Below are positions 40,761 through 49,244 of a stretch of DNA of 54,924 nt, piece by piece. This stretch comes from a bacterium (GTDB lineage Bacteria; Patescibacteriota; Patescibacteriia; Patescibacteriales; Patescibacteriaceae), in the NCBI GenBank assembly GCA_029570385.1, contig JAKPXD010000009.1, positions 1 to 54,924 on the forward strand, given 5' to 3'. The notes under the pieces were generated by a model. The model saw only the letters and a program-made list of their open reading frames with translations, ran no database searches and had not been told where the DNA came from. The translations under genes and the position numbers were made by a program. Positions within the stretch are counted from its first letter, which is position 1. Each line of letters starts with the position of its first letter.

Positions 40761-41006
40761 TTAGCTCACCCCCCTATCGACTGGATTATAATATTTAATT
40801 GGCGCGCCGCTAATCATGGCTAACGGCTGGCTCTCATCGCCTTCCCCCATACATAAAGCCGCGGCCGTAGCCAAACTGTCGGCAACATTAACCTTAGAAA
40901 ATTTGAATGGTCGACCAAATAAATCAAATTGACCACCATAATCTTTAATTACAGAAAATCCAGCATAACTCAAAGCCACAGCAATAATAATCTTGATGGT
41001 GCTCAT
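40761..41006 (-). CDS. C-terminal fragment related to CofE-type glutamyl ligase
   Basis: 81 residues. The phrases AGFSVIKDYGGQFDLFGRPFKF, ADSLATAAALCMGEGDESQPLAMI (given in part) match the C-terminal third of F420-0:glutamate ligase-like proteins (COG1478), which normally exceed 200 residues and carry their catalytic site upstream of this part. An ATG-led hydrophobic start (MSTIKIIIAVALSY) is present, so a short product could be made, but it would lack the active site. It is most likely a remnant; 15 nt separate it from the Gmad2 gene upstream. Confidence 0.6.
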   Translation of the reverse strand: MSTIKIIIAVALSYAGFSVIKDYGGQFDLFGRPFKFSKVNVADSLATAAALCMGEGDESQPLAMISGAPIKYYNPVDRGVS

Positions 41007-41020
41007 AATCTTTAATTATC

Positions 41021-41896
41021 CTAAGGCTGAAATAATTCTGCCGGCTGTAAATCAACGGCTTGCACTTCTGGAAATTGCCGAGCAACTGCTTCCAGCTGCT
41101 GCTTTAAAATCGACACTCGGCAAGACCCCCCGGAGGTCTTATTATAAGGATCGGACAATTTAATAATTAAATTGCCGTCACGCAACGCTAAATCAACTAA
41201 AGAAACGCCGGTTAACGGAAATTCACTAGCCAGGCCAGCCGCCCGGTCAGCTTCAGTTAATGGACTACTTAAAAATGCCTGGATGGTATCTTTAATCGGC
41301 GAGATTGACAGTGGCAGCTGACGATTAACTGCCACCAAGCCTGACTGACCACAACTAATATTGCCCTGTTCATCCAGGTCTTGAGCAGCATTATAATAAT
41401 AAAACTTAACTGTCCGCTGCGATTCAGCAGTTACATCAGTTGCAGTAAAAAATTTGACCGGTATCTTAACCTCCGCATCATGTTCGGGGAGTCCAGATGG
41501 ATTGTCCTTAAATAAAACAATAAAACCGGTACTGGTTGTCGGTTGAGAAAAATCAACTGTCGCCTTAAACGGGATAAAATCATTAGTCATCCAGTCGCTC
41601 TGCGCTTGAGCCGAAGCTAAACCTAAAACTTGGTTATGGGCATCAATTATTTTCACCGGAAAAGAGGCTTCAAAAAACCACTGGCCACGAGCTTGGCCGC
41701 TAATTATGACTGGACTATTTATTATTGATTCTGCCAAGGGACTCTCTAAAATAACCGGGCTATCGTTTGATAAACCGTCCGCCGGCAATTGATTGTCATG
41801 ACTAACTGCTAATTGCCCGGACCCAGCCAGATAGATAGCCAAAATAACCGCCGCCGTTAATGACAGCAATATTAGACCAATAATAGCCCGCTTCAT
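41021..41896 (-). CDS. Exported Gmad2-GerMN protein
   Basis: 291 residues. An N-terminal signal anchor (IIGLILLSLTAAVILAIYLAG) is followed by a Gmad2 immunoglobulin-like domain (about 50-150: SPLAESIINSPVIISGQARG, then FFEASFPVKIIDA and FIVLFKDNPSGLPEHDAEVKIPV) and a GerMN domain (about 160-290: VKFYYYNA, SPIKDTIQAFLSSPLTEAD, VSLVDLALRDGNLIIKL). The two domains occur together in Gram-positive envelope proteins, including spore germination proteins, where they are thought to bind cell-wall material. It starts 11 nt after asnS. Confidence 0.85.
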   Translation of the reverse strand: MKRAIIGLILLSLTAAVILAIYLAGSGQLAVSHDNQLPADGLSNDSPVILESPLAESIINSPVIISGQARGQWFFEASFPVKIIDAHNQVLGLASAQAQSDWMTNDFIPFKATVDFSQPTTSTGFIVLFKDNPSGLPEHDAEVKIPVKFFTATDVTAESQRTVKFYYYNAAQDLDEQGNISCGQSGLVAVNRQLPLSISPIKDTIQAFLSSPLTEADRAAGLASEFPLTGVSLVDLALRDGNLIIKLSDPYNKTSGGSCRVSILKQQLEAVARQFPEVQAVDLQPAELFQP

Positions 41897-41907
41897 AGGA
41901 TTAACTA

Positions 41908-43302
41908 TTAAAACTCAGCATTCTTAGGCGTGCGTGGAAATGGAATAACATCGCGGATATTGGCCATGCCAGTTAAGTACATAATCGCCCGCTCAAAGCC
42001 CAAACCAAAACCGGCATGGTTGACTGAACCATATTTTCTGGTATCCAAATACCACCAATAATCCTCCAATTTCATGCCTAGTTCTTTAATCCGCGCTTCT
42101 AGCAAATCCAACCGCTCCTCTCTTTGACTGCCGCCGATAATCTCGCCAATACCAGGCACCAATAAATCCATGGCCGCCACTGTTCGGCCATCATCATTTT
42201 GCCGCATATAGAAAGCCTTGATGTCTTTGGGATAATCAGTAATAAAGACCGGTTGGCCAAAAATTTTTTCGGTAATATAGCGCTCGTGCTCAGTCTGCAG
42301 ATCAATTCCCCAGGCCACTGGATAATTAAATTTTTCGCCACTCTCCAGTAATAAATCAATAGCCTGAGTATAAGTTAAACGGATAAAATCAGCCTCCAAG
42401 ACTTTATGCAGCCGCTCTAATAATCCGTGGTCAATAAATTTATTAAAAAATTCCATTTCTTCTGGTAATTCGTTCAGCACGCGGTTGATTAAATATTTAA
42501 TCATCTTCTCGGCCAAATCCATATCATCAGCCAAATCAGCAAAGGCCATTTCTGGTTCAATCATCCAAAACTCGCAAGCATGCCTGGTCGTATTAGAATT
42601 CTCAGCTCGAAAAGTCGGGCCAAAAGTATAGACTCGACTAAGTCCGGCGATTAATGTTTCCGCCTCTAATTGGCCGCTAACGGTCAAGCCCACTTTTTTA
42701 CCAAAGAAGTCTTGACTGTAATCAACTTGGCCGTGGTCGTTCTTAGCTAGCGGCTTAGTCAAATCTAGGGTGGTCACCGTAAACATCTCGCCAGCCCCTT
42801 CGCAATCGCTACCGGAAATAATTGGCGTATGAACATAACTAAAACCTTGCTCTTGAAAAAATTGATGGATGGCATAGCTTAATACCGAACGTAAACGAAA
42901 TATCGCTGAAAAAGTATTGCCCCGTGATCTCAGATGGGCGATTTCCCGCAAAAATTCAAAGCTATGCCCCTTCTTTTGGAGAGGATAATCAGCCGCCGCC
43001 TGATTAATAATAATCACCTCCTGAGCCGATAATTCAAAAGACTGACCAGCCGCCGGTGATTCAATCAACCGACCTCTGACTTCAATTGATGAGCCGATGC
43101 TGAGCTTTTCAACTTCTAAAAAATTAGGCAAATTATTATTAAAAACCACCTGCAGATTCTTGAAAAAACTGCCATCATTAATTTCAATAAAACCAACTCC
43201 TTTGGACACCCTTACCGTTCTGACCCAGCCGCCAACCTTAATTTCCTGGTTGATGTAAGTCGCTGTTTCACGATATAGGCCCTTAATCGCCGTTAATGAC
43301 AT
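41908..43302 (-). CDS. asnS: Asparaginyl-tRNA synthetase
   Basis: 464-residue class IIb synthetase. The N-terminal OB-fold anticodon domain begins [19 protein letters not shown]. The catalytic domain has motif 2 as [25 protein letters not shown] and motif 3 as [16 protein letters not shown], with the [12 protein letters not shown] block that favours AsnRS over AspRS. It is full length. It would charge tRNA-Asn directly, so this organism need not rely solely on the amidotransferase route. Confidence 0.95.
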   Translation of the reverse strand: MSLTAIKGLYRETATYINQEIKVGGWVRTVRVSKGVGFIEINDGSFFKNLQVVFNNNLPNFLEVEKLSIGSSIEVRGRLIESPAAGQSFELSAQEVIIINQAAADYPLQKKGHSFEFLREIAHLRSRGNTFSAIFRLRSVLSYAIHQFFQEQGFSYVHTPIISGSDCEGAGEMFTVTTLDLTKPLAKNDHGQVDYSQDFFGKKVGLTVSGQLEAETLIAGLSRVYTFGPTFRAENSNTTRHACEFWMIEPEMAFADLADDMDLAEKMIKYLINRVLNELPEEMEFFNKFIDHGLLERLHKVLEADFIRLTYTQAIDLLLESGEKFNYPVAWGIDLQTEHERYITEKIFGQPVFITDYPKDIKAFYMRQNDDGRTVAAMDLLVPGIGEIIGGSQREERLDLLEARIKELGMKLEDYWWYLDTRKYGSVNHAGFGLGFERAIMYLTGMANIRDVIPFPRTPKNAEF

Positions 43303-43390
43303 AGGCTAACATTTAATGTAATAATATTTTAACTATACCGTAAATAAATCAGAAAAACAAATGACCCCCTATGCTTTCAGCGACAAGTTA

Positions 43391-43418
43391 TTGTTAAAAT
43401 AAAATATCCTGTTAAAAT
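43391..43418 (+). promoter_or_regulatory. Promoter of the large secreted protein gene
   Basis: TTGTTA (43391-43396), 16-nt spacer, TAAAAT (43413-43418), start near 43425, only about 10 nt before the ATG at 43435. Confidence 0.45.
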
Positions 43419-43434
43419 TTAATAAAACACTGCT

Positions 43435-46143
43435 ATGAAAAATAATTTAAATAAATTCTTAATTCTAGTCGCTTGTTTATTAGTGGGAGCCTGTTTGCAT
43501 ACGGCCAATGCAGCTAAAGATAATGGCTACCGACCCAAACTAGGTGGTCGCTGGTTAATACAGGTCGAAGAACTGGGGCAGGCCTATTATGTTAATCCCA
43601 CCGATCAATTAGCCTACCCCTTGGGGAAACTTAGCCAGACTCCTTGTCTAATAAAAACGTTGGCACTCGGTATTAATGAAACTGACTATTATAAATTCAC
43701 GCAAACTAGAGCGCCGAGCCGCCTGTCTGGTCGCTTGCTTTTGCGAGCCCACGCTCAAGGGCAGGCTTATTATGTAGACCCAATTAGCCGCCGCCTTTAT
43801 CCTATTAATAGCGTCAATGATGTTAGCCAACTACTAAAAACAGCTGGATTGGGTATTAACAATAATAATCTTAATAAAATCTTGGCTAAAAATAATAAAT
43901 CGCTACAAATCAAAACTTGCCAGCAATACCACCAAAGCCAACAATCCAATCACAATTCAGCTAATGATAACCAACAAATACCGACCAATAACCAGCCGCT
44001 TTGTTTTGGCGCACGTGTTTATATTCATCCTCTAACCCAAGAAATCTGCTCACAATTAACCTGTAATGCCATAACCAGATCAACTCTAAAAAGCCAATGT
44101 TTAAAAGGCGTTTGTGGCGCCGAATGTTCGGATAACGAAACTAGAGCCTGTACTATAAACGGAAAAATCGGCAAACAAGGTTGTAACCCGTCATATTGCC
44201 AATTCTTTACCTCTTGTGGATTACCAGTACTATCGAACGGCCAAACGTCAAATCCGACCTGTTCCGGTGGGAGACTTGAACCGAATATTACTATTAGCGA
44301 TGATCGCTCTAATGGGCTAGCGCCGAATTTTTGTTCTAACCAAACAATTACCTTTTCTACAGCTATAACTAACTGCCAACAACCCAGCTATCAATGGTTA
44401 ATTAATGATGTTGTGCAAGATGGACATACTGATTCACAATATTCAACTACTGTCAATGAAAATGATATTGTTAAAGTAGTTTTAAATTGCGCCGATGATT
44501 GTTTAACAACAGCTACGGCTAGCGCTGAATTATTATTTAATACAGCAATTACCAGCCTAACTACCGCTAATTTACAATTAACCGAGACAGATGACGATGC
44601 GGTGCATTTATCCTGGGATAATACTCCCTGCGCTGAGATTTATGAAGTTTGGCGTGGCTATGAAAATAATACTAGCACCATGTCTCTAATAGCCACTACT
44701 TCAGAGACTAGTTTTGACGACCAAGATCTCTATCTAGCTAATGATTATTATTACGCCATAAAACCACTAAATAATCAGCTATTATTGGCTAGTAACTGGT
44801 CTGACATTGTTGCCTACCACCGTTGTCAAGAATCTGGCCAATTATGCTTAATACAAAAATACAAACAAAATTTTGATGATATGGGGACTGGATTGACACT
44901 GCCCGACCAATGGACAATAGCCACAAGCAATCTAGTGCGCACGATTAATAATTTCACCAGCAGTAGTGCTAATATCAGTTATCTTGGCGGTAACCATTAT
45001 GATGGCTTTGAATCAGCGAGTAATGGAACATATAATTTTGGGGCTGGCGATAAAGACTCCGCCAGTGATCGGTCAGTTGGAGGACTTTCTTCTAATACTG
45101 GTTCTAGAAGTGTTAATATTTATTACGCTTTAACTAATACTACTGGCAACCGTATCAACCGGATTAACGTTACTTACGCGGCTGAAAAATATAGGAACGG
45201 TAGTAATCCGGCCGCTTTCGCCTTGAAATTTTATTATTCATTTAACGGAGTTTATTGGTGGCCGGTGCCAGATTTAACTGCTCAATTTGACGGACCCGAC
45301 GACGACAACTATGGCTTTACTCAGGCTCCAGGAGAAAGACAAGAATTATCTAGCAATATTGATCTAATCCAAGAATTAAACAATAACGAAACTCTATATC
45401 TAGCCTGGAATTACAGTGTCGCTAGCAATACTGCCGCCGGTAATGCCCGTGCTCTAGCTATTGACGACATCACGGTAAAAAGTTATATGGAAGTCGGACA
45501 AGAAATTGGTTACCAGCAAAATTTTGATGCTATTGGAACCAGCTCCACGGCTGTCTTACCTAGTAATTGGCAAACGGCTCGCGATAGTACCTCCCCAAGA
45601 GTCATTAATACTAACGGTACTCCAGAAAACAAAACTGGACAAGTTGGCGGTAATAATCTGTCAAGCGGAGCAGCTAGCGGCGTCTATAATTTTGGAGCGG
45701 GAACATCAACGACCGCCGTTGATCGATCAATCGGCGGACTATCATCTAGTAGTAATAATAAAAGTATTAACTTCTATTATACTTTTACTAATAACAGCAC
45801 TAACCCAATAACTGGCTTTGATGTTAGTTATGACGTAGAAAAATATAGGAACGGTAGCAATCCGGCCGGCTTTTCTATTAAGCTATTCTATTCCTATGAT
45901 TTTACCAATTGGAATAATGCCGGGTTGGGCACTTCATTATTAGCCGACTCGGACAATATCGGCTTTACTCAAGCCCCAAGCACAACGACAAATATTGCTG
46001 GCAGAATTTCATTACCGACCGCACTAAGTCCAGGAGATCCATTATACTTTGCCTGGAACTATAGTGTCACCACGGGAACAAGCACTTCTAACGCACAAGC
46101 TCTGGGTATTGATAATGTTCGATTAAAGTGGTTCAATCAATAA
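43435..46143 (+). CDS. Large secreted surface protein with duplicated modules
   Basis: 902 residues. The signal (FLILVACLLVGACLHTANAA) could be cut by signal peptidase I after ANA or read as a lipobox LVGAC. Two short modules, GRWLIQVEELGQAYYVNPTD (about 37) and GRLLLRAHAQGQAYYVDPIS (about 99), are of a type I associate with CPR surface proteins. A Cys-rich stretch (about 180-275), an Ig-like segment, a fibronectin III-like segment (about 385-460) and two tandem copies of a domain of about 215 residues follow. Each copy opens with QNFD, continues YNFGAG..DRS.GGLSS and ends with YFAWNYSV..ALGIDNVRL. The protein is probably displayed at the surface; its binding partner is unknown. Confidence 0.85.
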   Translation: MKNNLNKFLILVACLLVGACLHTANAAKDNGYRPKLGGRWLIQVEELGQAYYVNPTDQLAYPLGKLSQTPCLIKTLALGINETDYYKFTQTRAPSRLSGRLLLRAHAQGQAYYVDPISRRLYPINSVNDVSQLLKTAGLGINNNNLNKILAKNNKSLQIKTCQQYHQSQQSNHNSANDNQQIPTNNQPLCFGARVYIHPLTQEICSQLTCNAITRSTLKSQCLKGVCGAECSDNETRACTINGKIGKQGCNPSYCQFFTSCGLPVLSNGQTSNPTCSGGRLEPNITISDDRSNGLAPNFCSNQTITFSTAITNCQQPSYQWLINDVVQDGHTDSQYSTTVNENDIVKVVLNCADDCLTTATASAELLFNTAITSLTTANLQLTETDDDAVHLSWDNTPCAEIYEVWRGYENNTSTMSLIATTSETSFDDQDLYLANDYYYAIKPLNNQLLLASNWSDIVAYHRCQESGQLCLIQKYKQNFDDMGTGLTLPDQWTIATSNLVRTINNFTSSSANISYLGGNHYDGFESASNGTYNFGAGDKDSASDRSVGGLSSNTGSRSVNIYYALTNTTGNRINRINVTYAAEKYRNGSNPAAFALKFYYSFNGVYWWPVPDLTAQFDGPDDDNYGFTQAPGERQELSSNIDLIQELNNNETLYLAWNYSVASNTAAGNARALAIDDITVKSYMEVGQEIGYQQNFDAIGTSSTAVLPSNWQTARDSTSPRVINTNGTPENKTGQVGGNNLSSGAASGVYNFGAGTSTTAVDRSIGGLSSSSNNKSINFYYTFTNNSTNPITGFDVSYDVEKYRNGSNPAGFSIKLFYSYDFTNWNNAGLGTSLLADSDNIGFTQAPSTTTNIAGRISLPTALSPGDPLYFAWNYSVTTGTSTSNAQALGIDNVRLKWFNQ

Positions 46144-46145
46144 TA

Positions 46146-47264
46146 TTAATCTGACCGCTGCAAAAATAGGCTGGCCAATCCGGTAGCAATCGGCATAGAT
46201 AAAACAACACCGATACTACCAATAAGAGTCCGAACGATTTCGATACTAATTATTTCCATATTAAACACACGAATCAAACTAATTTGACCAGCATTAACAA
46301 TAAATAACAATAGAAGCGGCAGCGAAGTACTAGCGTAAGTCAAAAATAGTGTATTAATAATTGCTCCTAAATGAGCATTGCCAACTTTATAGGCCGAATT
46401 AAAAACTTGCCGAGCCGACAAAGCTGGGTTAAGTTTTTTAATCTGCTCCACAGCTTCAATCTGGCCAATAATAATATCATCTAAAACACCGATCGTTCCA
46501 ATAACAAATCCGGCCAACAAAAGACCACGAAAATTAATCGCCGTCGCGGTAGTGCCAATTAAAAAATTGCTTTCCTCTTGCGACATACCACTAAGCCGAG
46601 TCAGAGTTGTAAAAATAACTGATAAAATTGCTGTTACCGTTAGAGATAATAAAACCGAAAAGATAGCGATATGCGACTTACGCCGAAAGCCCTCGGACAA
46701 ATAAATAATGAAGGTTAAAATAATTACGCCACTAATTAAACTAATAACCAAAGGATTACCACCGGCCAAAATTCGTGGCAGCATTAATTTAATAATAATA
46801 AAAAAACTGATCAACAATCCGAGCAAAGCTCGCAACCCCTTGGACCGACCTATTAATAAAACGACTAAAACAAAAATAACGGTCAGCCAGATTAATGGTC
46901 CGCTGCGCACAAAATCAACTACATAATAAACTGTCTGACCAATATCGTTAACATAACTGTCAACGAAAACTTTGTCACCAATCTGGTAAACATTAGCATT
47001 GCCGACCTCAATATCGGAAACACCATAGTAAATTAGCTCTTGTCCCTTAAGCCGACCATCCAAAGCTCGCAAACGCAAATCTTGTTGCTCGAAAAATGTT
47101 CCGTCTTCACGGAGCTTGTTATCGGTATTAATTATTTCTATGACTTCAGCCTGAAAAGTGTCCGCTTGACCGGCCGGCTGCTCGGCCTGGGCTAAACTGC
47201 AACGGCCAAAGAAAAGTCCAATAAACAAAAATAAACAAAGGGCGACTTTTCCAAACTTAAACAT
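46146..47264 (-). CDS. YibE/F-family membrane protein
   Basis: 372 residues. An N-terminal signal-like helix (LCLFLFIGLFFGRCSLAQA) and an extracytoplasmic domain of about 100 residues are followed by about seven helices containing LPRILAGGNPLVISLISGV, FVIGTIGVLDDIIIGQIEAV and SAYKVGNAHLGAIINTLFLT, the conserved core of the YibE/F family. The molecular function of the family is not established. It begins 1 nt after the GGCT-like stop and converges with the large secreted protein gene (2 nt apart). Confidence 0.88.
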   Translation of the reverse strand: MFKFGKVALCLFLFIGLFFGRCSLAQAEQPAGQADTFQAEVIEIINTDNKLREDGTFFEQQDLRLRALDGRLKGQELIYYGVSDIEVGNANVYQIGDKVFVDSYVNDIGQTVYYVVDFVRSGPLIWLTVIFVLVVLLIGRSKGLRALLGLLISFFIIIKLMLPRILAGGNPLVISLISGVIILTFIIYLSEGFRRKSHIAIFSVLLSLTVTAILSVIFTTLTRLSGMSQEESNFLIGTTATAINFRGLLLAGFVIGTIGVLDDIIIGQIEAVEQIKKLNPALSARQVFNSAYKVGNAHLGAIINTLFLTYASTSLPLLLLFIVNAGQISLIRVFNMEIISIEIVRTLIGSIGVVLSMPIATGLASLFLQRSD

Positions 47265-47265
47265 A

Positions 47266-47817
47266 TTAATATTGTTCTAATTTCTTAACCCACTCAGCCG
47301 GTAAACCATTTTCTTTAGCTCCAGGAATTACCCGATTATTCATATAGCTTCGCGAAGGCCGGCCACCGGATTGATCAGCTGGCTCAATATAAACTATCGC
47401 CGTAATTGTCTGTTGCCTAAGAGCAACCTGAACAGCCTGCCGGTTATACATCCGCGGATAACCTTCGTAGCGATCTAACGCTTTTAAACAATGCTGATCG
47501 ATTTGCCAAGCAACTCCCCAAACCTGCTGACCAGCCTGCGGAATAATATTGGCATAACCGCGCTTATCAAAAGTTAATTCATAATCAGCTAAAAGTGCCG
47601 GACCAATTACCTTAGCGCCGGTTCCGCAGCGTCCGTTCATATTATCCAGACTCATATTGGAGCCGTAGGCAAAATAAAATTGCTTGCCGGGCTCCAGCTT
47701 TATTATACTGCTGGCGGATTGATTAATTATAAAACAATAAATCAACACGGCGGAGACAATCAACGCCAACGATATAACAACAATCAACAACCTATGTTTT
47801 ATCAAGAACTTAAACAT
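47266..47817 (-). CDS. Membrane-anchored gamma-glutamylcyclotransferase-like protein
   Basis: 183 residues from the ATG at 47817. A single N-terminal helix (LIVVISLALIVSAVLIYCFI) precedes a GGCT/AIG2 domain: FYFAYGSNMSLDNM is the substrate-binding YGSN motif, followed by YELTFDKRGYANIIPQ, VWGVAWQI and the catalytic-glutamate region ALDRYEGYPRMY. The family removes or cyclises gamma-glutamyl groups. Extracytoplasmic display by a membrane anchor is unusual for it and suggests action on an envelope or external peptide. Confidence 0.82.
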   Translation of the reverse strand: MFKFLIKHRLLIVVISLALIVSAVLIYCFIINQSASSIIKLEPGKQFYFAYGSNMSLDNMNGRCGTGAKVIGPALLADYELTFDKRGYANIIPQAGQQVWGVAWQIDQHCLKALDRYEGYPRMYNRQAVQVALRQQTITAIVYIEPADQSGGRPSRSYMNNRVIPGAKENGLPAEWVKKLEQY

Positions 47818-47841
47818 CAAAAAAAATATTTAATACTTAAA

Positions 47842-48417
47842 TTAATCATTCACAGGTGGCCTCATGACCTTTAATACTTGTTCTAAAACTTGTTTATTTG
47901 ACCCCCTGTTAATTTCAAAATAATGATCAGCCTCGGCAGCTATTGGAACTTCAAACCGATGAGTTTGAATATTGGTTAAAAAATGATTAAAGCCTTGTAT
48001 TTCCGCCTGATTACCCCCTAATCTCTGGTTATTATTAATCCTCTCAACTAAAACCTCATCGGCTATATTAAAATAAACCATAATGGTTGATCGGCCGCTC
48101 TCTTTAGCTAACCGACAAATTTCTTGGCGAAGCTGTTTCTTGGCATTAGAGGTAGTAAAGATAATTGGTAAATTGGTTGATAGTGCCGCCTTATAGATCT
48201 CAGCCACGACGGCCAATTTCAAATAATAACCACGAGTCGGCTGGTTACTGCCCTCTTCGTAATCAGCTTGATACAAATCAGAATAGGTTCTTTTTAAGAA
48301 ATCAGCCACTTCATCAGAATCTAAAAGGCAACACGGGCCCAGCTGCTGAGCCAGTTCGCGGCCAAAAGTGGTCTTGCCGGAATGAGTCTTGCCGACAGTC
48401 ATTAAAACGAAAGACAT
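47842..48417 (-). CDS. P-loop kinase-like protein
   Basis: 191 residues. The P-loop is TVGKTHSGKTTFGREL at residues 7-22 and a DSDEVADFLKR motif follows the first strand, as in AAA_33/zeta-type kinases that phosphorylate small molecules or polynucleotide ends. The lid region contains ERINNNQRLGG. The substrate is unknown and no antitoxin-like partner is adjacent, so a toxin role is not favoured. Confidence 0.75.
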   Translation of the reverse strand: MSFVLMTVGKTHSGKTTFGRELAQQLGPCCLLDSDEVADFLKRTYSDLYQADYEEGSNQPTRGYYLKLAVVAEIYKAALSTNLPIIFTTSNAKKQLRQEICRLAKESGRSTIMVYFNIADEVLVERINNNQRLGGNQAEIQGFNHFLTNIQTHRFEVPIAAEADHYFEINRGSNKQVLEQVLKVMRPPVND

Positions 48418-48497
48418 AGTAATCTATAAACAAGCTAACTTACTTAATTTTAATTATATTATCTCATTAATTTGCAGCAAAAGCAAAAATTACTATC

Positions 48498-48526
48498 TTG
48501 CTAAACCAGCTTATTTTGGCTATATT
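48498..48526 (+). promoter_or_regulatory. Promoter of the cyclophilin gene
   Basis: TTGCTA (48498-48503), 17-nt spacer, TATATT (48521-48526). Start near 48533, 24 nt before the preferred ATG at 48557. Confidence 0.55.
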
Positions 48527-48556
48527 AAAATTATCAATCTTTAAATGACTTTAGCT

Positions 48557-49225
48557 ATGAAAAAAATTTATTGCCTCCTGGCTGCCACCCTATTGTTAGC
48601 TGGCTGCGGACTGAAAAATCAAACAGTTTCAACCGAACAACAATTATCGACCGAAAAAACAGCCAAAGAAATTATTAATGACACTAATATCTCCACTATG
48701 AACACCGAAAACTCCATTAACAATCAAACTGACTTAGTTGGCCAATATAGCCAAGCTATCTTAAAAACTAATTTGGGTGATATCCAGATTAGTCTTTATG
48801 GCGCTGACTCGCCTAAGACAGTTAATAATTTTTTGAATTTGGCACAGCAAGGTTTTTATAACGGCACCAAATTTCATCGCGTCATTAAAGATTTTATGAT
48901 TCAAGGCGGCGATCCCAATAGCAAATCTGATGATTGGTCCACTCACGGTACAGGCGGACCTGGCTATCGTTTTGCTGATGAATTTAACAATCATCTTTTG
49001 GTTCGCGGTAGCCTGGCTATGGCTAACGCCGGTCCGGATACCAATGGTTCCCAATTTTTTATTGTTACCGCTTCGGCCACTCCATGGTTGGATGGCCATC
49101 ATACCAATTTTGGCCAAGTAACCGCTGGTATGGAGGTTGTCGATCAAATTGAAGCGGCTGAGGTTAACCAAAACGATCATCCGTTAGCAGATATTGTAAT
49201 CAACTCAATTGAGCTAATTAAATAA
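48557..49225 (+). CDS. Cyclophilin-type peptidyl-prolyl isomerase lipoprotein
   Basis: 222 residues from the ATG at 48557 (an in-frame ATG at 48545 is possible). The signal KKIYCLLAATLLLAGC ends in a lipobox LLAGC, so the protein is a lipid-anchored exported isomerase. After a Thr/Asn/Gln-rich linker the cyclophilin domain shows FHRVIKDFMIQGGDP, with the catalytic Arg, GGPGYRFADEF, SLAMANAGPDTNGSQFFI and the tail TPWLDGHHTNFGQV. It would assist folding of secreted proteins, complementing the parvulin-like parts of SecD. Confidence 0.93.
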   Translation: MKKIYCLLAATLLLAGCGLKNQTVSTEQQLSTEKTAKEIINDTNISTMNTENSINNQTDLVGQYSQAILKTNLGDIQISLYGADSPKTVNNFLNLAQQGFYNGTKFHRVIKDFMIQGGDPNSKSDDWSTHGTGGPGYRFADEFNNHLLVRGSLAMANAGPDTNGSQFFIVTASATPWLDGHHTNFGQVTAGMEVVDQIEAAEVNQNDHPLADIVINSIELIK

Positions 49226-49244
49226 ATTGCAGAACGACGGCTCG

